Shown in pieces: positions 23,545-32,003 of a stretch of DNA of 44,465 nt. Position numbers and translations under genes: made by a program. This DNA is from Nocardia salmonicida NBRC 13393 (GTDB taxonomy: Bacteria > Actinomycetota > Actinomycetes > Mycobacteriales > Mycobacteriaceae), in assembly GCF_001613085.1 (NCBI RefSeq), contig NZ_BDBR01000064.1, positions 1 to 44,465 of the forward strand, in the 5' to 3' direction. The notes under the pieces are model-generated. The model searched no databases, was not told where the DNA came from, and worked only from the letters and a program-made list of their open reading frames with translations. Numbering within the stretch: position 1 is the first letter of the stretch; each line of letters starts with the position of its first letter.

Positions 23545-23795
23545 CGGCCAAGTGTAAGCAGCAACGGCGCACGATGGATCGCCTGATCATCACGGCTCTC
23601 ATCATGCTTCCGGGTAGCGAGCGGCCGCGGTCGCCGAATATCGTTCAGCACACGTATGGCTAACCTGATCGTGGCGTGATCCGCCAGGTCGACGTCACAC
23701 TGTTGTCGGTCACGCAGACGTCGTTGTGAACCGCGTCATACAACGGCCTTCGCACCACCACGGGCGACAAAGAGTCGCTTCTTCTGTGCCGCGCA

Positions 23796-23806
23796 GTAAC
23801 TGTTAC
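23796..23806. promoter_or_regulatory. Palindrome in gap before carboxylesterase gene
   Basis: GTAAC-T-GTTAC is a perfect inverted repeat, nearly extended by GCA and TGC on its flanks. It lies about 130 nt before the esterase start. A weak TTCTGG / 17 nt / CATAAG promoter-like pair lies between the palindrome and the gene. The rest of the gap from 23545 to 23937 shows nothing I can support. Confidence 0.3.
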
Positions 23807-23937
23807 CTGCGGAAATGGCGCGTAGGGCGCGCGTTCTGGGGGTGCGCACGTACTCTCATAAGAAGTCACCAGGTGCTGCGACCAGCGGGAGCAAATACAC
23901 AGGTACCCGTGCGGTCGTGCCGGCTAGGAGGTGTGCG

Positions 23938-25515
23938 ATGAGCATTCAGCCCGATTTCGATCCGGACACGCGGGCCAGCGATGCCGACCCACTGGCACAG
24001 ACCGACTACGGACTGGTCAGTGGAACCTGGGATGGGCCGGTCGCGGTATGGCGCAGCATTCCCTACGCTGCCGCGCCCGCCGGGCCAGCCCGATTCGCCG
24101 TGCCCGAGCCCCCGAAGCCATGGGACGGGGTGCGCGAGTGCGTGGTCTTCGGCGATATCGCACCGCAGGCCATGGGTGCGATGGTGCCGGTGGATTCCGA
24201 CCTGCAGATGGGCGAGGACTGCCTGTGGGTCAATGTCTGGTCGCCGCGGCCCGAGCCGAGCGACGAGGAACCGCGCCCGGTGCTGGTCTGGTTGCACGGC
24301 GGCGCCTACTGTCTCGGCACCGCCGCCCAGACCATCTACGACGGGCGCAAGCTCGCCGAGGCGGGCGACGTGGTGGTCGTCTCGGTGAACTATCGACACG
24401 GGGTGCTGGGGTTCCTCGACCTGTCCTCGTTCGGTGAGCAGTTCACCGCGAACCTCGGCCTGCACGATCAGCTCGCCGCGCTGGCGTGGGTGCGCGACAA
24501 TATCGCCGCGTTCGGCGGCGACCCGGGCAATGTGACCCTCTTCGGGGAGTCCTCGGGCGCGGGATGCGTGACCGCACTGCTCACCTCACCCGCCGCGGCC
24601 GGACTGTTCCACAAGGCGATTGCCCAGAGTCCGCCCGCCACTACGGTTTTCGGGCAGGAGCGAGCCGCGGTCGTCGGACAGCGCTATCTGGAGCTGCTCG
24701 AACTCGGGCCGGGCGAGACGAATCGGCTGCTGGAGTTGCCGATCGAACGGCTGGTCGAGGTCGGGGCGGTGCTGCTGGACGAGGTGCCGATCAAGGAACC
24801 GGGCAGGCTCGCCGCGGCGCCGGTGGTCGACGGAAATCTGTTGCCGGGCTACCCGATCGACCGATTCCAGCAGGGGCGTTCGCATCGTGTGCCGTTGCTG
24901 ATCGGCACCAATCGCGACGAGGCGTCACTGTTCCGGGTGCTGCGCTCGCCGATCATGCCGGTGACGCCCGACGCGGTGAACGCGATGCTGCGCGATGTCG
25001 CCGCCTCCCATCCCGAGATGGCGCCCGAGCGGATCGCCGAGATCACCTCGGCCTATCCCGATCTCACCAAAACCCGTGGGGCACTGGCGATGTCGACCGA
25101 CGCGGCGTTCCGGATGCCCGCGGCCTGGGTCGCCGAGGGGCATGCCCAACATTCACCGACCTGGATGTATCGCTTCGACTACGCCACCCCGATGTTGAAG
25201 GCGGCCAGGGTCGGAGCGGGTCACGCCACCGAATTACCTTATGTCTTCGGCAATTTCGGCACCTTGAACCACGACCCCACCTTCTGGCTGGGCGGGCGCA
25301 AGGCCTCGCTCGCGGTCTCGGGCCGCATGCAGCGCCGCTGGCTGGCCTTCGCCGAACACAGCGTGCCCGCCGCGCTCGACGGCTCCAAACACTGGCCCCA
25401 CTACCGCCCCACCGCCCGCACCACGCTGCTCATCGACACCATCGACCGCATCGTGGACAACCCGGACGCCGACCTGCACACCGCATGGGGCGACCAAGCC
25501 GTCGGCTTCAGCTAG
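23938..25515 (+). CDS. Type-B carboxylesterase/lipase
   Basis: Alpha/beta-hydrolase of 525 aa that hydrolyses carboxylic esters. The catalytic triad is visible: nucleophile S205 in LFGESSGAGC, E328 in GTNRDEAS, and H429 in GAGHATELPYVFGN. The oxyanion loop WLHGGAY lies upstream. No signal peptide is present, so it is cytosolic. ATG 23938 has a strong TAGGAGGTG 5 nt upstream, which rules out the longer in-frame extension from 23815. Its last 8 nt overlap the end of the opposing hxlR-type gene. The natural ester is unknown. Confidence 0.94.
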   Translation: MSIQPDFDPDTRASDADPLAQTDYGLVSGTWDGPVAVWRSIPYAAAPAGPARFAVPEPPKPWDGVRECVVFGDIAPQAMGAMVPVDSDLQMGEDCLWVNVWSPRPEPSDEEPRPVLVWLHGGAYCLGTAAQTIYDGRKLAEAGDVVVVSVNYRHGVLGFLDLSSFGEQFTANLGLHDQLAALAWVRDNIAAFGGDPGNVTLFGESSGAGCVTALLTSPAAAGLFHKAIAQSPPATTVFGQERAAVVGQRYLELLELGPGETNRLLELPIERLVEVGAVLLDEVPIKEPGRLAAAPVVDGNLLPGYPIDRFQQGRSHRVPLLIGTNRDEASLFRVLRSPIMPVTPDAVNAMLRDVAASHPEMAPERIAEITSAYPDLTKTRGALAMSTDAAFRMPAAWVAEGHAQHSPTWMYRFDYATPMLKAARVGAGHATELPYVFGNFGTLNHDPTFWLGGRKASLAVSGRMQRRWLAFAEHSVPAALDGSKHWPHYRPTARTTLLIDTIDRIVDNPDADLHTAWGDQAVGFS

Positions 25516-25882
25516 CGGCGGCGCGGGCGCGTTCGATCTCGTTGATGTGGGTTTCGGTCCACTGCCGCAGCGCGGTGATCGGTTCGGCGAGGCTGCGACC
25601 CAGCCCGGTGAGTGCGTATTCGACCCTGGGCGGAATGGTGGGATAGGCGGTGCGCGTGACGAATCCGTCGGCTTCGAGACCGCGCAGCGTCTGGGTGAGC
25701 ATTTTCTGGGAAACGCCCTCGATCCGTCGGCTGAGGTCGGTGTAGCGCTGCGTGCCGTCGAGGAGCGCGTCCACCACCAGGATCGTCCATTTGCCCGCGA
25801 TGTGATCGAGCACCTGGCGGGTCGGGCACTTCGCCGAGTAGGCGTCGGCGGGCAGGCCGGAGGACTCCACGAAGGTCGTCAT
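25508..25882 (-). CDS. HxlR-family transcriptional regulator
   Basis: Winged-helix regulator of 124 aa. The family core is clear: a conserved Cys before it (AKCPTRQVLDHIAGKWTILV), then DLSRRIEGVSQKMLTQTLRGLEADGFVTR and VEYALTGLGRSLAEPI. HxlR proteins often sense aldehydes or electrophiles through that Cys and control neighbouring oxidoreductases. It diverges from a nitroreductase gene. There is no Shine-Dalgarno before ATG 25882, but TACTAT lies 6 nt upstream, so a leaderless start is favoured over the in-frame GTG 25900. Confidence 0.92.
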   Translation of the reverse strand: MTTFVESSGLPADAYSAKCPTRQVLDHIAGKWTILVVDALLDGTQRYTDLSRRIEGVSQKMLTQTLRGLEADGFVTRTAYPTIPPRVEYALTGLGRSLAEPITALRQWTETHINEIERARAAAS

Positions 25883-25888
25883 GGAGGG

Positions 25889-25943
25889 ATAGTAACGCAC
25901 TATTTAGTGCCTACTTCCCAATAGAGAGTGACTCTCCGATAGT
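25889..25943. promoter_or_regulatory. Divergent hxlR/nitroreductase promoter with operator
   Basis: An inverted repeat GCACTA-TT-TAGTGC (25897-25910) lies directly upstream of the hxlR -10 (TACTAT on the minus strand, 25889-25894). A second repeat, GAGAG-TGA-CTCTC (25924-25936), lies directly before GATAGT (25938-25943), the probable -10 of the nitroreductase gene. Both are placed to let the HxlR protein block either promoter; binding is inferred. Confidence 0.5.
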
Positions 25944-25949
25944 TGGTGC

Positions 25950-26600
25950 ATGACATCCAAGATCTTGTCGGTCGCCGAAGCGATCCGCACCCGACGCACT
26001 GTCCGCCACTACCGTCCGGATCCGGTCTCGGCGACCGATCTCGAGGCGCTGCTCGATCTCGCCATCGAGGCGCCGACCAGCTGGAACCTGCAGGACCGGG
26101 CCATTGTCGCGATCACGAGCGAGGCGGGTCGGGCCGGTCTGGCCTGGGCGACCGGTGGCCAACCCCAAGCGCGGGAGGCGCCGCTGATGCTGGTTTTCGT
26201 CGCCGAACCGGAGTCCTGGCGCGAGGACCACAGCGACGTGTACGACCAGGCCCGCGGCAATGGCGCGTGGTCCGAGGAGTTCGTCGCGATGTTCGCTACG
26301 GCATCTCACGAGTTCCAGGACGATCTCGCCCGGCGGGGGCTGCTGCGTGAATACGCGGTCAAGGACGCGATGATCGCGGCGACCTATGTGATGCTGGCGG
26401 CCACCGAGTTGGGCCTCGCCACCGCACCGATGAACGGCTGGGACGAAGCGAAGGTGAAGAAGACGATCGGGATCGGCGATCGGGACGATCTCGCGGTCGC
26501 GCTGCTGATGGCGGTCGGTCATCCGGCCGAGCGACGCATTCATCCGGGTCGTCGAGCCAGGGAGCGCACTGTCTTCCGTGAGGCGTACGGGCTCGGGTGA
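25950..26600 (+). CDS. Nitroreductase family protein
   Basis: FMN-dependent NAD(P)H oxidoreductase of 216 aa. Typical features: the N-terminal IRTRRTVRHYRPDPV with FMN-phosphate-binding arginines, IEAPTSWNLQDRAIVAI (the usual APSxxN region) and the C-terminal GHPAERRI with GRRARERTVF. The fold is a homodimer in the cytosol reducing nitro or quinone compounds. It lacks a Shine-Dalgarno, and GATAGT ends 6 nt before the ATG, pointing to a leaderless mRNA. It is paired divergently with the HxlR regulator, which likely controls it. Confidence 0.92.
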   Translation: MTSKILSVAEAIRTRRTVRHYRPDPVSATDLEALLDLAIEAPTSWNLQDRAIVAITSEAGRAGLAWATGGQPQAREAPLMLVFVAEPESWREDHSDVYDQARGNGAWSEEFVAMFATASHEFQDDLARRGLLREYAVKDAMIAATYVMLAATELGLATAPMNGWDEAKVKKTIGIGDRDDLAVALLMAVGHPAERRIHPGRRARERTVFREAYGLG

Positions 26601-26605
26601 ACAGC

Positions 26606-26653
26606 ACGACGCCGGGCCACCGGCCGAGGGGATCGGCGGGGACCCGGCGTCGT
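26606..26653. terminator. Hairpin between converging genes
   Basis: Perfect 11-bp stem ACGACGCCGGG (26606-26616) and CCCGGCGTCGT (26643-26653), with a GC-rich inner region able to pair further. It lies between the stops of the nitroreductase and manB genes. Confidence 0.55.
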
Positions 26654-26658
26654 ACGGA

Positions 26659-27738
26659 TCAGACGTCGGTGGAGAAGCGGATGCCGCCGTCGGGGATGAC
26701 CACGCCGGGCCACACGCGAGCGCCGCGCAGGAGTTCGCAGCGGGCGCCGACGTTGGCGCCGTCACCGATCACCCCGTCGCGAACCAGCGCGCGGGGACCG
26801 ATGCGGGCACCGAAGCCGATGATGGAGCGTTCGACCGTCGCGCCTGCCTCGACCACCGCGCCGTCGAAGATCACCGCGCCGTCCAGTCGCGCACCCGCGC
26901 CGATTTCCGCGCCGCGACCGACCACGGTCCCGCCGATGAGCAGCGCGCCCGGCGCCACACCCGCGCCGGGATGGACGAGGGACTCACCACGCTGGCCGGG
27001 GAGCGCGGGGGAGGGCGCGATCCCGCGGACCAGGTCCGCGGAGCCGCGCACGAAGTCCTCCGGGGTGCCCATGTCGCGCCAGTAGGAGGCGTCGACGTGG
27101 CCCTGCACGCGGGCACCCTCGGCCAGCAGCGCGGGGAAGACCTCGCGCTCCACCGAGACCGGACGACCGGAGGGGATCTTCTCGATGTATTCGCGGCGGA
27201 ACACATAGCAACCGGCGTTGATCTGGTCGGTCGGCGGATCCTGGGTCTTCTCCAGGAACGCGGTGACCCGTCCGCTGTCATCGGTCGGCACGCAGCCGAA
27301 GGCGCGCGGGTCGCTGACGCGGACCAGGTGCAGGGTGACGTCGGCGTTGGTCGACTCGTGGGTGTCGAGGATCGCGCCCAGATCGGTGCCGCCGAGGACG
27401 TCGCCGTTGAACACCATCACGTTGTCCGCGCGCAGCTTGGGCAGCACATTGCGGATACCGCCGCCGGTGCCCAGCGGTTCGGTCTCGGTCACGTACTCCA
27501 GGTCCAGGCCCAGTTCGGAGCCGTCACCGAAGTGCTCTTCGAAGACCTCGGCCTTGAAGGAGGTGCCGAGCACCACGTGGGTGATCCCGGCCTCGGCGAT
27601 CCTGGCCAGCAGGTGGGTCAGGAACGGCAGCCCGGCCGTCGGCAGCATGGGCTTGGGCGCCGAGAGGGTGAGCGGACGCAGCCGCGTGCCCTGTCCGCCG
27701 ACGAGGATGACCGCGTCGGTGCCTGCATTGCCTGCCAT
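26659..27738 (-). CDS. manB: Mannose-1-phosphate guanylyltransferase (Rv3264c-like)
   Basis: Makes GDP-mannose from mannose-1-phosphate and GTP for mannosylated lipids and glycans. The 359-aa protein has the nucleotidyltransferase signature ILVGGQGTRLRPLTLSAPKP (11-30), the metal-binding VFNGDVL, then a C-terminal left-handed beta-helix of hexapeptide repeats (GAGVAPGALLIGGTVVGRGA onward). It is very similar to M. tuberculosis Rv3264c, named ManB there and ManC elsewhere. ATG 27738 has AGGGGAAA upstream. It is the third gene of rmlD-wbbL-manB, 35 nt after wbbL, the same order as in mycobacteria. Confidence 0.94.
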   Translation of the reverse strand: MAGNAGTDAVILVGGQGTRLRPLTLSAPKPMLPTAGLPFLTHLLARIAEAGITHVVLGTSFKAEVFEEHFGDGSELGLDLEYVTETEPLGTGGGIRNVLPKLRADNVMVFNGDVLGGTDLGAILDTHESTNADVTLHLVRVSDPRAFGCVPTDDSGRVTAFLEKTQDPPTDQINAGCYVFRREYIEKIPSGRPVSVEREVFPALLAEGARVQGHVDASYWRDMGTPEDFVRGSADLVRGIAPSPALPGQRGESLVHPGAGVAPGALLIGGTVVGRGAEIGAGARLDGAVIFDGAVVEAGATVERSIIGFGARIGPRALVRDGVIGDGANVGARCELLRGARVWPGVVIPDGGIRFSTDV

Positions 27739-27773
27739 CGAGTTTCCCCTGTTCACAGTGGACCGGCGCCTAC

Positions 27774-28679
27774 TCAGGCGCCGGTTCGCGCTTTCTCACG
27801 CAGCGCCGATCGAACCGCAATCCGGGAGCGAACCGCAAGTCCGGCCCGCAGCGCGCCCCGCAACGGCGCCTGCCACCAGTGCGGATGCCGGTCCGCCTGG
27901 AAGCGGTACGCGCTGGCGTGGTGGGCGGGCAGCATCAGTTCGGGATGCTTGCCCGCGGCGTGCCCCTTGGCGTGGGTCACCTCGGCGTCCGGGACGAATA
28001 CATTGTGCCAGCCCGCCTTGCCCATGCGGTCGCCGAAGTCCACGTCCTCCATATACATGAAGTAGCGCGAGTCGAAACCGTCGATGGTGTCGAACGCGGC
28101 GCGGCGCACCAGCAGGCAGGAGCCGGACAGCCAGCCGACCACCCGCTCGGAGATCTGCTCGTTCTCCTGGCGGTAGCGCATCGACCAGGGGTTCTTCGGC
28201 CAGACCGAGCCGAGGATCGCGTGGCCCGCGCCGTCGGCCAGGCCGGGGACGCGGCGCGCGGACGGGTAGATACTGCCGTCGGGCTCACGGACCATCGGCC
28301 CGAAAGCGCCCGCGCGCGGCCAGCGCTTCGCCGCCTCGAGCATCTTGTCGATGGAGTCGACGCCCCAGCGGATGTCCGGGTTGGCCAGGATCACGAACTC
28401 GATCGACGGATCGATCTCGGCGACGGCGCGGTTGATGGCGCCGCCGTAGCCGATATTGCCGCCGGTGTGCAGCAGGGTCACGTGCGAGTTGGCCTCGGCG
28501 ACGAGTTCGGGGACGCCGTCGGTCGAGCCGTTGTCGGCCAGGATCACCTGCGGCTTCTCGGTGGTCGCGTCGGCCAGGGTGGTGATGAAGTGCTCGAGGT
28601 GCTCACCCGGTGAATAGGTCACCGTGACCACGGCAATGCCGGCGGGGGCTGGAGAATCGGCTGAGTCTGCTGCGTTCAC
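27774..28679 (-). CDS. wbbL: Rhamnosyltransferase WbbL, arabinogalactan linker
   Basis: GT2 glycosyltransferase of 301 aa, the same length as M. tuberculosis WbbL (Rv3265c). It adds rhamnose from dTDP-rhamnose to decaprenyl-PP-GlcNAc, the second step of the arabinogalactan linker, at the inner membrane face. Motifs: VVTVTYSPGEHLEHF, LADNGSTDG, NIGYGGAINRA, VILANPDIRW, VGWLSGSCLLVRR and YFMYMEDVDFGDRMGKAGW. The start is GTG 28679, 11 nt after the rmlD stop, giving the family N-terminus; the longer in-frame ORF overlaps rmlD. Essential in mycobacteria. Confidence 0.95.
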   Translation of the reverse strand: MNAADSADSPAPAGIAVVTVTYSPGEHLEHFITTLADATTEKPQVILADNGSTDGVPELVAEANSHVTLLHTGGNIGYGGAINRAVAEIDPSIEFVILANPDIRWGVDSIDKMLEAAKRWPRAGAFGPMVREPDGSIYPSARRVPGLADGAGHAILGSVWPKNPWSMRYRQENEQISERVVGWLSGSCLLVRRAAFDTIDGFDSRYFMYMEDVDFGDRMGKAGWHNVFVPDAEVTHAKGHAAGKHPELMLPAHHASAYRFQADRHPHWWQAPLRGALRAGLAVRSRIAVRSALREKARTGA

Positions 28680-28690
28680 GACTGCGGAGC

Positions 28691-29542
28691 CTAGTCGGAC
28701 AACCGGCTCAGTGTGTCGGTGAGTGCGATACGCCAGGAGCGAAGCGGGGTGAGGCCGGCCCCGTCCCAGGCCGCGGGAGAGAGCACCGAATACGCCGGGC
28801 GCGGTGCGGGTCTGGGGAACTCGCTGGACGCGCACGGCAGTACCCGGTTCGGGTCCGCGCCGAGGTCGGTGAAAACCGCTGCGGCGAGGTCGAACCAGGT
28901 GGCGGTGCCGGAATTGGTGGCGTGCAGCACAGCGGGTGCGTCGGGTCGGGTGCTCAGTTCCAGCAGCGCGGCGGCGAGGTCGGCGGCGCTGGTGGGGGAG
29001 CCGAGCTGGTCGTTCACCACGGTGACGGTGTCGCGTTCGGCCTCCAGCCTGCGCATGGTCGCGACGAAATCCCCCTCTACACCGGCGTACACCCAGGCGG
29101 TGCGCACGACGTGGGCGCCCAGTTCGAGCACGGCCCGCTCGCCGGCGAGCTTGGACTGCCCGTAGACCGAGGTCGGTCCGGTCGGGTCGCCGGGTTCATA
29201 CGGTGTCGTCGCGGTCCCGGGGAAGACGTAGTCGGTGGACACGTGGATCAGCGGCGCGCCCGCCGCGGCGCAGGCGGCGGCGAGTACCGCCGGCCCGGTC
29301 GCGTTGGCGGCGAAGGCGGCCTCGACATCGGTTTCGGCGGCATCCACCGCGGTGTAGGCCGCGCAGTTGATCACCACGGCGCCGGGCGTGAGGACGGCGT
29401 CGACGGCGGTGCGGTCGGTGATGTCGAGATCGGCCCGCCCGAAGCCGCGCGCATCGGGTGCCAGGCGCAGGATCTCTCGCCCCAGCAGGCCACGCGCGCC
29501 GGTTACGATCAGCGGAGCGGGGGCGCGGAAATCGGCATTCAC
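28691..29542 (-). CDS. rmlD: dTDP-4-dehydrorhamnose reductase
   Basis: Last step of dTDP-L-rhamnose synthesis. A short-chain reductase of 283 aa with the N-terminal NAD(P) loop VTGARGLLG, NCAAYTAVDAAE, HVSTDYVFPG and the catalytic Tyr-Lys in YGQSKLAGE. It supplies the sugar used by WbbL, encoded next. GTG 29542 gives the standard N-terminus; no clear Shine-Dalgarno is present. It diverges from the LCP ligase gene, as Rv3266c does from Rv3267 in M. tuberculosis. Confidence 0.95.
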   Translation of the reverse strand: MNADFRAPAPLIVTGARGLLGREILRLAPDARGFGRADLDITDRTAVDAVLTPGAVVINCAAYTAVDAAETDVEAAFAANATGPAVLAAACAAAGAPLIHVSTDYVFPGTATTPYEPGDPTGPTSVYGQSKLAGERAVLELGAHVVRTAWVYAGVEGDFVATMRRLEAERDTVTVVNDQLGSPTSAADLAAALLELSTRPDAPAVLHATNSGTATWFDLAAAVFTDLGADPNRVLPCASSEFPRPAPRPAYSVLSPAAWDGAGLTPLRSWRIALTDTLSRLSD

Positions 29543-29707
29543 GCGGCCAGTCTGGCACGCCGGGACACCTGTGGTTGGGCCCGAGTGTGGTAACTGTTGG
29601 TTAGCCTGTGCAAGCCGGTGTCCGTGGACGAGCCCGGGCTGATGACAAGGCGGTGTTTGCCGGGGGTGCAGCTGTCCGGGCGCGGAGTTCGTCGAGAGGA
29701 TGCACGA

Positions 29708-31183
29708 GTGCGAGAGTCGACAAGACCGGTCAGCGCGCCCGCGGGCGCCTTCGGTCCGGCCAAACTGATGGTGGCGATCTCGGCCGTGCTGGTGCTGGCA
29801 CTCACCGGATTCGCTTGGCACAGTGTCGACAACCTGATCGCCAATATCGACCGGATCGGCGGCCTCGGCCTCGGCGGTGAGCGCGACGGCGCGGTCGACA
29901 TCCTGCTCGTCGGTGTCGACAGCCGCACCGACGCGCACGGCAACCCGCTCACCAACGCCGAACGCGCCATGCTGCACGCGGGCGACGAGGTGGGCACCAA
30001 TACCGACACCATCGTGCTGATCCGCGTTCCCAACGACGGCCGCTCGGCCACCGCGATCTCCATTCCGCGCGACTCCTACGTCGATATCGGCGGCCAGGGC
30101 AAGGCCAAGATCAACTCCGCGTACGGCTCGACCAAGGAGACCGAACGCGCCGAACTGCTCGCCGACGGCAAGTCCGAGGCCGAGGCCGAACGCGCGTCGA
30201 CGAAGGCGGGCCGACAGGCCCTCATCAAATCGGTGGCCACCCTGACCGGCATCACCGTCGACCACTACGCCGAGGTGAGTCTGCTCGGCTTCGTACTGCT
30301 CACCGATTCGGTCGGCGGGGTCGAGGTATGCCTGAATCAGGCGGTGGACGAACCGATGTCGGGCGCGGACTTCCCGGCCGGGCGCCAGCGCCTCGACGGG
30401 CAGGAGGCCTTGAGCTTCGTGCGTCAGCGCCATGATCTCGAGCGCGGCGACATCGACCGGATCGTGCGTCAGCAGGTGTTCATGGCGCAGCTGGTCGGCC
30501 AGCTGCTCAATGCCAAGACCCTCGCCAATCCGGGCAAGCTCAGCGAGATCAGCGAGGCGGTCGGGCGCACCGTCGTGCTCGACGAGGACTGGGACGTGCT
30601 GGCCTTTCTGCAGCAGCTCAAGGATCTGTCCGGCGGCAAGGTGGAATTCGAGACCATTCCCGTCTCCGACCTCAACAGCATGACCTCGGCGGGGGAGTCG
30701 GTGGTCAAGGTCGACCCGAAGACCGTGCAGCGTTTCGTCGCCGGGCTCGTGGGGGAGGAGAAGGAGCAAGAGGACGCGCCGAAGGTCGACACCTCGACGG
30801 TGACGGTGAGCGTGCTCAACGCGGGTGGCGCCACCGGACTCGCGGGCAAGGTGTCGGCGGCGTTGACGGGCAAAGGATTCAAAGAAGGCACGGTCGGCAA
30901 CTACACCGGCGGCACCGTGAGCTCGAGTCGCGTGCTGGCCGCCGATGCCGACGACCCGAAGGCGGCGGCGGTCGCCGAGGCGCTCGGTGGCCTGACGGTG
31001 GTCGCCGATGCGACAGTGTCGGCGGATACGGTGAGCGTGATATTGGCGAGCGACTACTCTGGTCCCGGCTCGGCCGCGGCAGGCATGTTCGATCTCGACG
31101 CGACATCCTCGGCGACCGCGACACCGATACCGCCCGCCCCGCCGATCGACGCAGGCCAGAACGGACCGAAATGTGTGAATTGA
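29708..31183 (+). CDS. LCP-family cell-wall ligase (Lcp1/Rv3267-like)
   Basis: LytR-CpsA-Psr protein of 491 aa that attaches arabinogalactan to peptidoglycan outside the membrane. One N-terminal membrane anchor (about 19-37, MVAISAVLVLALTGF) is followed by the LCP domain with DILLVGVDSR, the IPRDSYVDI arginine-aspartate motif, and FVRQRHDLERGDIDRIVRQQ. A LytR_C domain follows (VSVLNAGGATGLAGKVSAAL) and a Pro/Ala/Thr tail. GTG 29708 is chosen because GAGAGGA sits 7 nt upstream; in-frame ATG 29642 and TTG 29597 would add a non-conserved leader before the anchor. Divergent from rmlD. Confidence 0.94.
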   Translation: MRESTRPVSAPAGAFGPAKLMVAISAVLVLALTGFAWHSVDNLIANIDRIGGLGLGGERDGAVDILLVGVDSRTDAHGNPLTNAERAMLHAGDEVGTNTDTIVLIRVPNDGRSATAISIPRDSYVDIGGQGKAKINSAYGSTKETERAELLADGKSEAEAERASTKAGRQALIKSVATLTGITVDHYAEVSLLGFVLLTDSVGGVEVCLNQAVDEPMSGADFPAGRQRLDGQEALSFVRQRHDLERGDIDRIVRQQVFMAQLVGQLLNAKTLANPGKLSEISEAVGRTVVLDEDWDVLAFLQQLKDLSGGKVEFETIPVSDLNSMTSAGESVVKVDPKTVQRFVAGLVGEEKEQEDAPKVDTSTVTVSVLNAGGATGLAGKVSAALTGKGFKEGTVGNYTGGTVSSSRVLAADADDPKAAAVAEALGGLTVVADATVSADTVSVILASDYSGPGSAAAGMFDLDATSSATATPIPPAPPIDAGQNGPKCVN

Positions 31184-31186
31184 CCC

Positions 31187-31900
31187 ATGCGTGAGCCGAA
31201 CTCCACCCTGACCGACGCCCTCCTCGACCCGATCCTCGAACGCGATCCCGCCGGACCCCGCGTCACCTGGTACGACGACGCCACCGGCGCGCGGATCGAA
31301 CTCTCCGGGCTGACGTTGGCCAACTGGGCCGCCAAGACCGCGAACCTGATCCGCGACGAATTCGCGCTCACCCCCGGCGCCAGGGTGGCGGTGCTGTTGC
31401 CCGCGCACTGGCAGACCGCCGCGGTGCTGCTCGGATGCTGGTGGGCGGGAACCGAAGTGGTGCTCACCCCCGACCCCGATGCCGACCTCGCGCTGGTCAC
31501 TCCCGACCGGCTCGATGATGCCGACGGTGTCGGCGAGGTGGCGGTGCTGTCGCTGGACGCGATGGGAACGCCGGTGCGTGAGCTGCCGGTCGGCGTCACC
31601 GATTTCGCCACCGCGGTGCGCGTGCACGGCGATCAGTTCCTGCCCGGCGGATTCCGGGCCGCGCTCGACGGCCTCTCGGTGAACGAAGTGCTGACCATGG
31701 CCCGCAAATCCGCCGCGCTGCAAGGGTTTTCCACCGGCGACCGGGTGCTGTCGAGTACGCCGTGGGAGACGGTGGAGGAAGTGGTCGACGGGTTCGTTTC
31801 GGTGTTGTTCGCCGGGGCTTCGCTGGTGCAGGTCGTCAATCCCGATCCGGCCGGTGTCGAACATCGGGTCGTCACCGAGAAGGTGACCGTCCGGCGCTGA
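31187..31900 (+). CDS. TIGR03089 family protein (Rv3268-like)
   Basis: A 237-aa protein of an actinobacterial family resembling part of an AMP-binding enzyme: LANWAAKTANLIRDEF and GARVAVLLPAHWQTAAVLLGCWWAGTEVVL mirror the N-terminal part of acyl-CoA synthetases, but the ATP-binding P-loop and the C-terminal domain are absent. Catalysis as a ligase is therefore unlikely. It starts 3 nt after the LCP gene, as Rv3268 follows Rv3267, so the two are cotranscribed and probably linked to cell-wall assembly. Function unknown. Confidence 0.88.
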   Translation: MREPNSTLTDALLDPILERDPAGPRVTWYDDATGARIELSGLTLANWAAKTANLIRDEFALTPGARVAVLLPAHWQTAAVLLGCWWAGTEVVLTPDPDADLALVTPDRLDDADGVGEVAVLSLDAMGTPVRELPVGVTDFATAVRVHGDQFLPGGFRAALDGLSVNEVLTMARKSAALQGFSTGDRVLSSTPWETVEEVVDGFVSVLFAGASLVQVVNPDPAGVEHRVVTEKVTVRR

Positions 31901-32003
31901 CTCCTACCCAGGTATAGGTTCGGGTCCACCTCGGGGACGTGTCGCGTGTCACATCCCGTCCGTACTGTGGAAGCAAGACTTCGGCAGAGTGGCAGGGGTG
32001 GCG

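Noticed and set aside
23660..23869. A 69-codon frame on the minus strand in the gap before the esterase gene
   Set aside because: No ribosome site, no recognisable motif, and low-complexity composition; not convincing as a gene.
29570..31864. Long antisense frame over the LCP and TIGR03089 genes, joined in frame to rmlD
   Set aside because: Only the part below 29542 encodes a recognisable protein (RmlD). The rest is the shadow of two conserved genes.
31187..31900. Reading the TIGR03089 gene as a truncated acyl-CoA synthetase pseudogene
   Set aside because: Its length and place after the LCP gene match the intact mycobacterial Rv3268 family, so it is a complete short protein.
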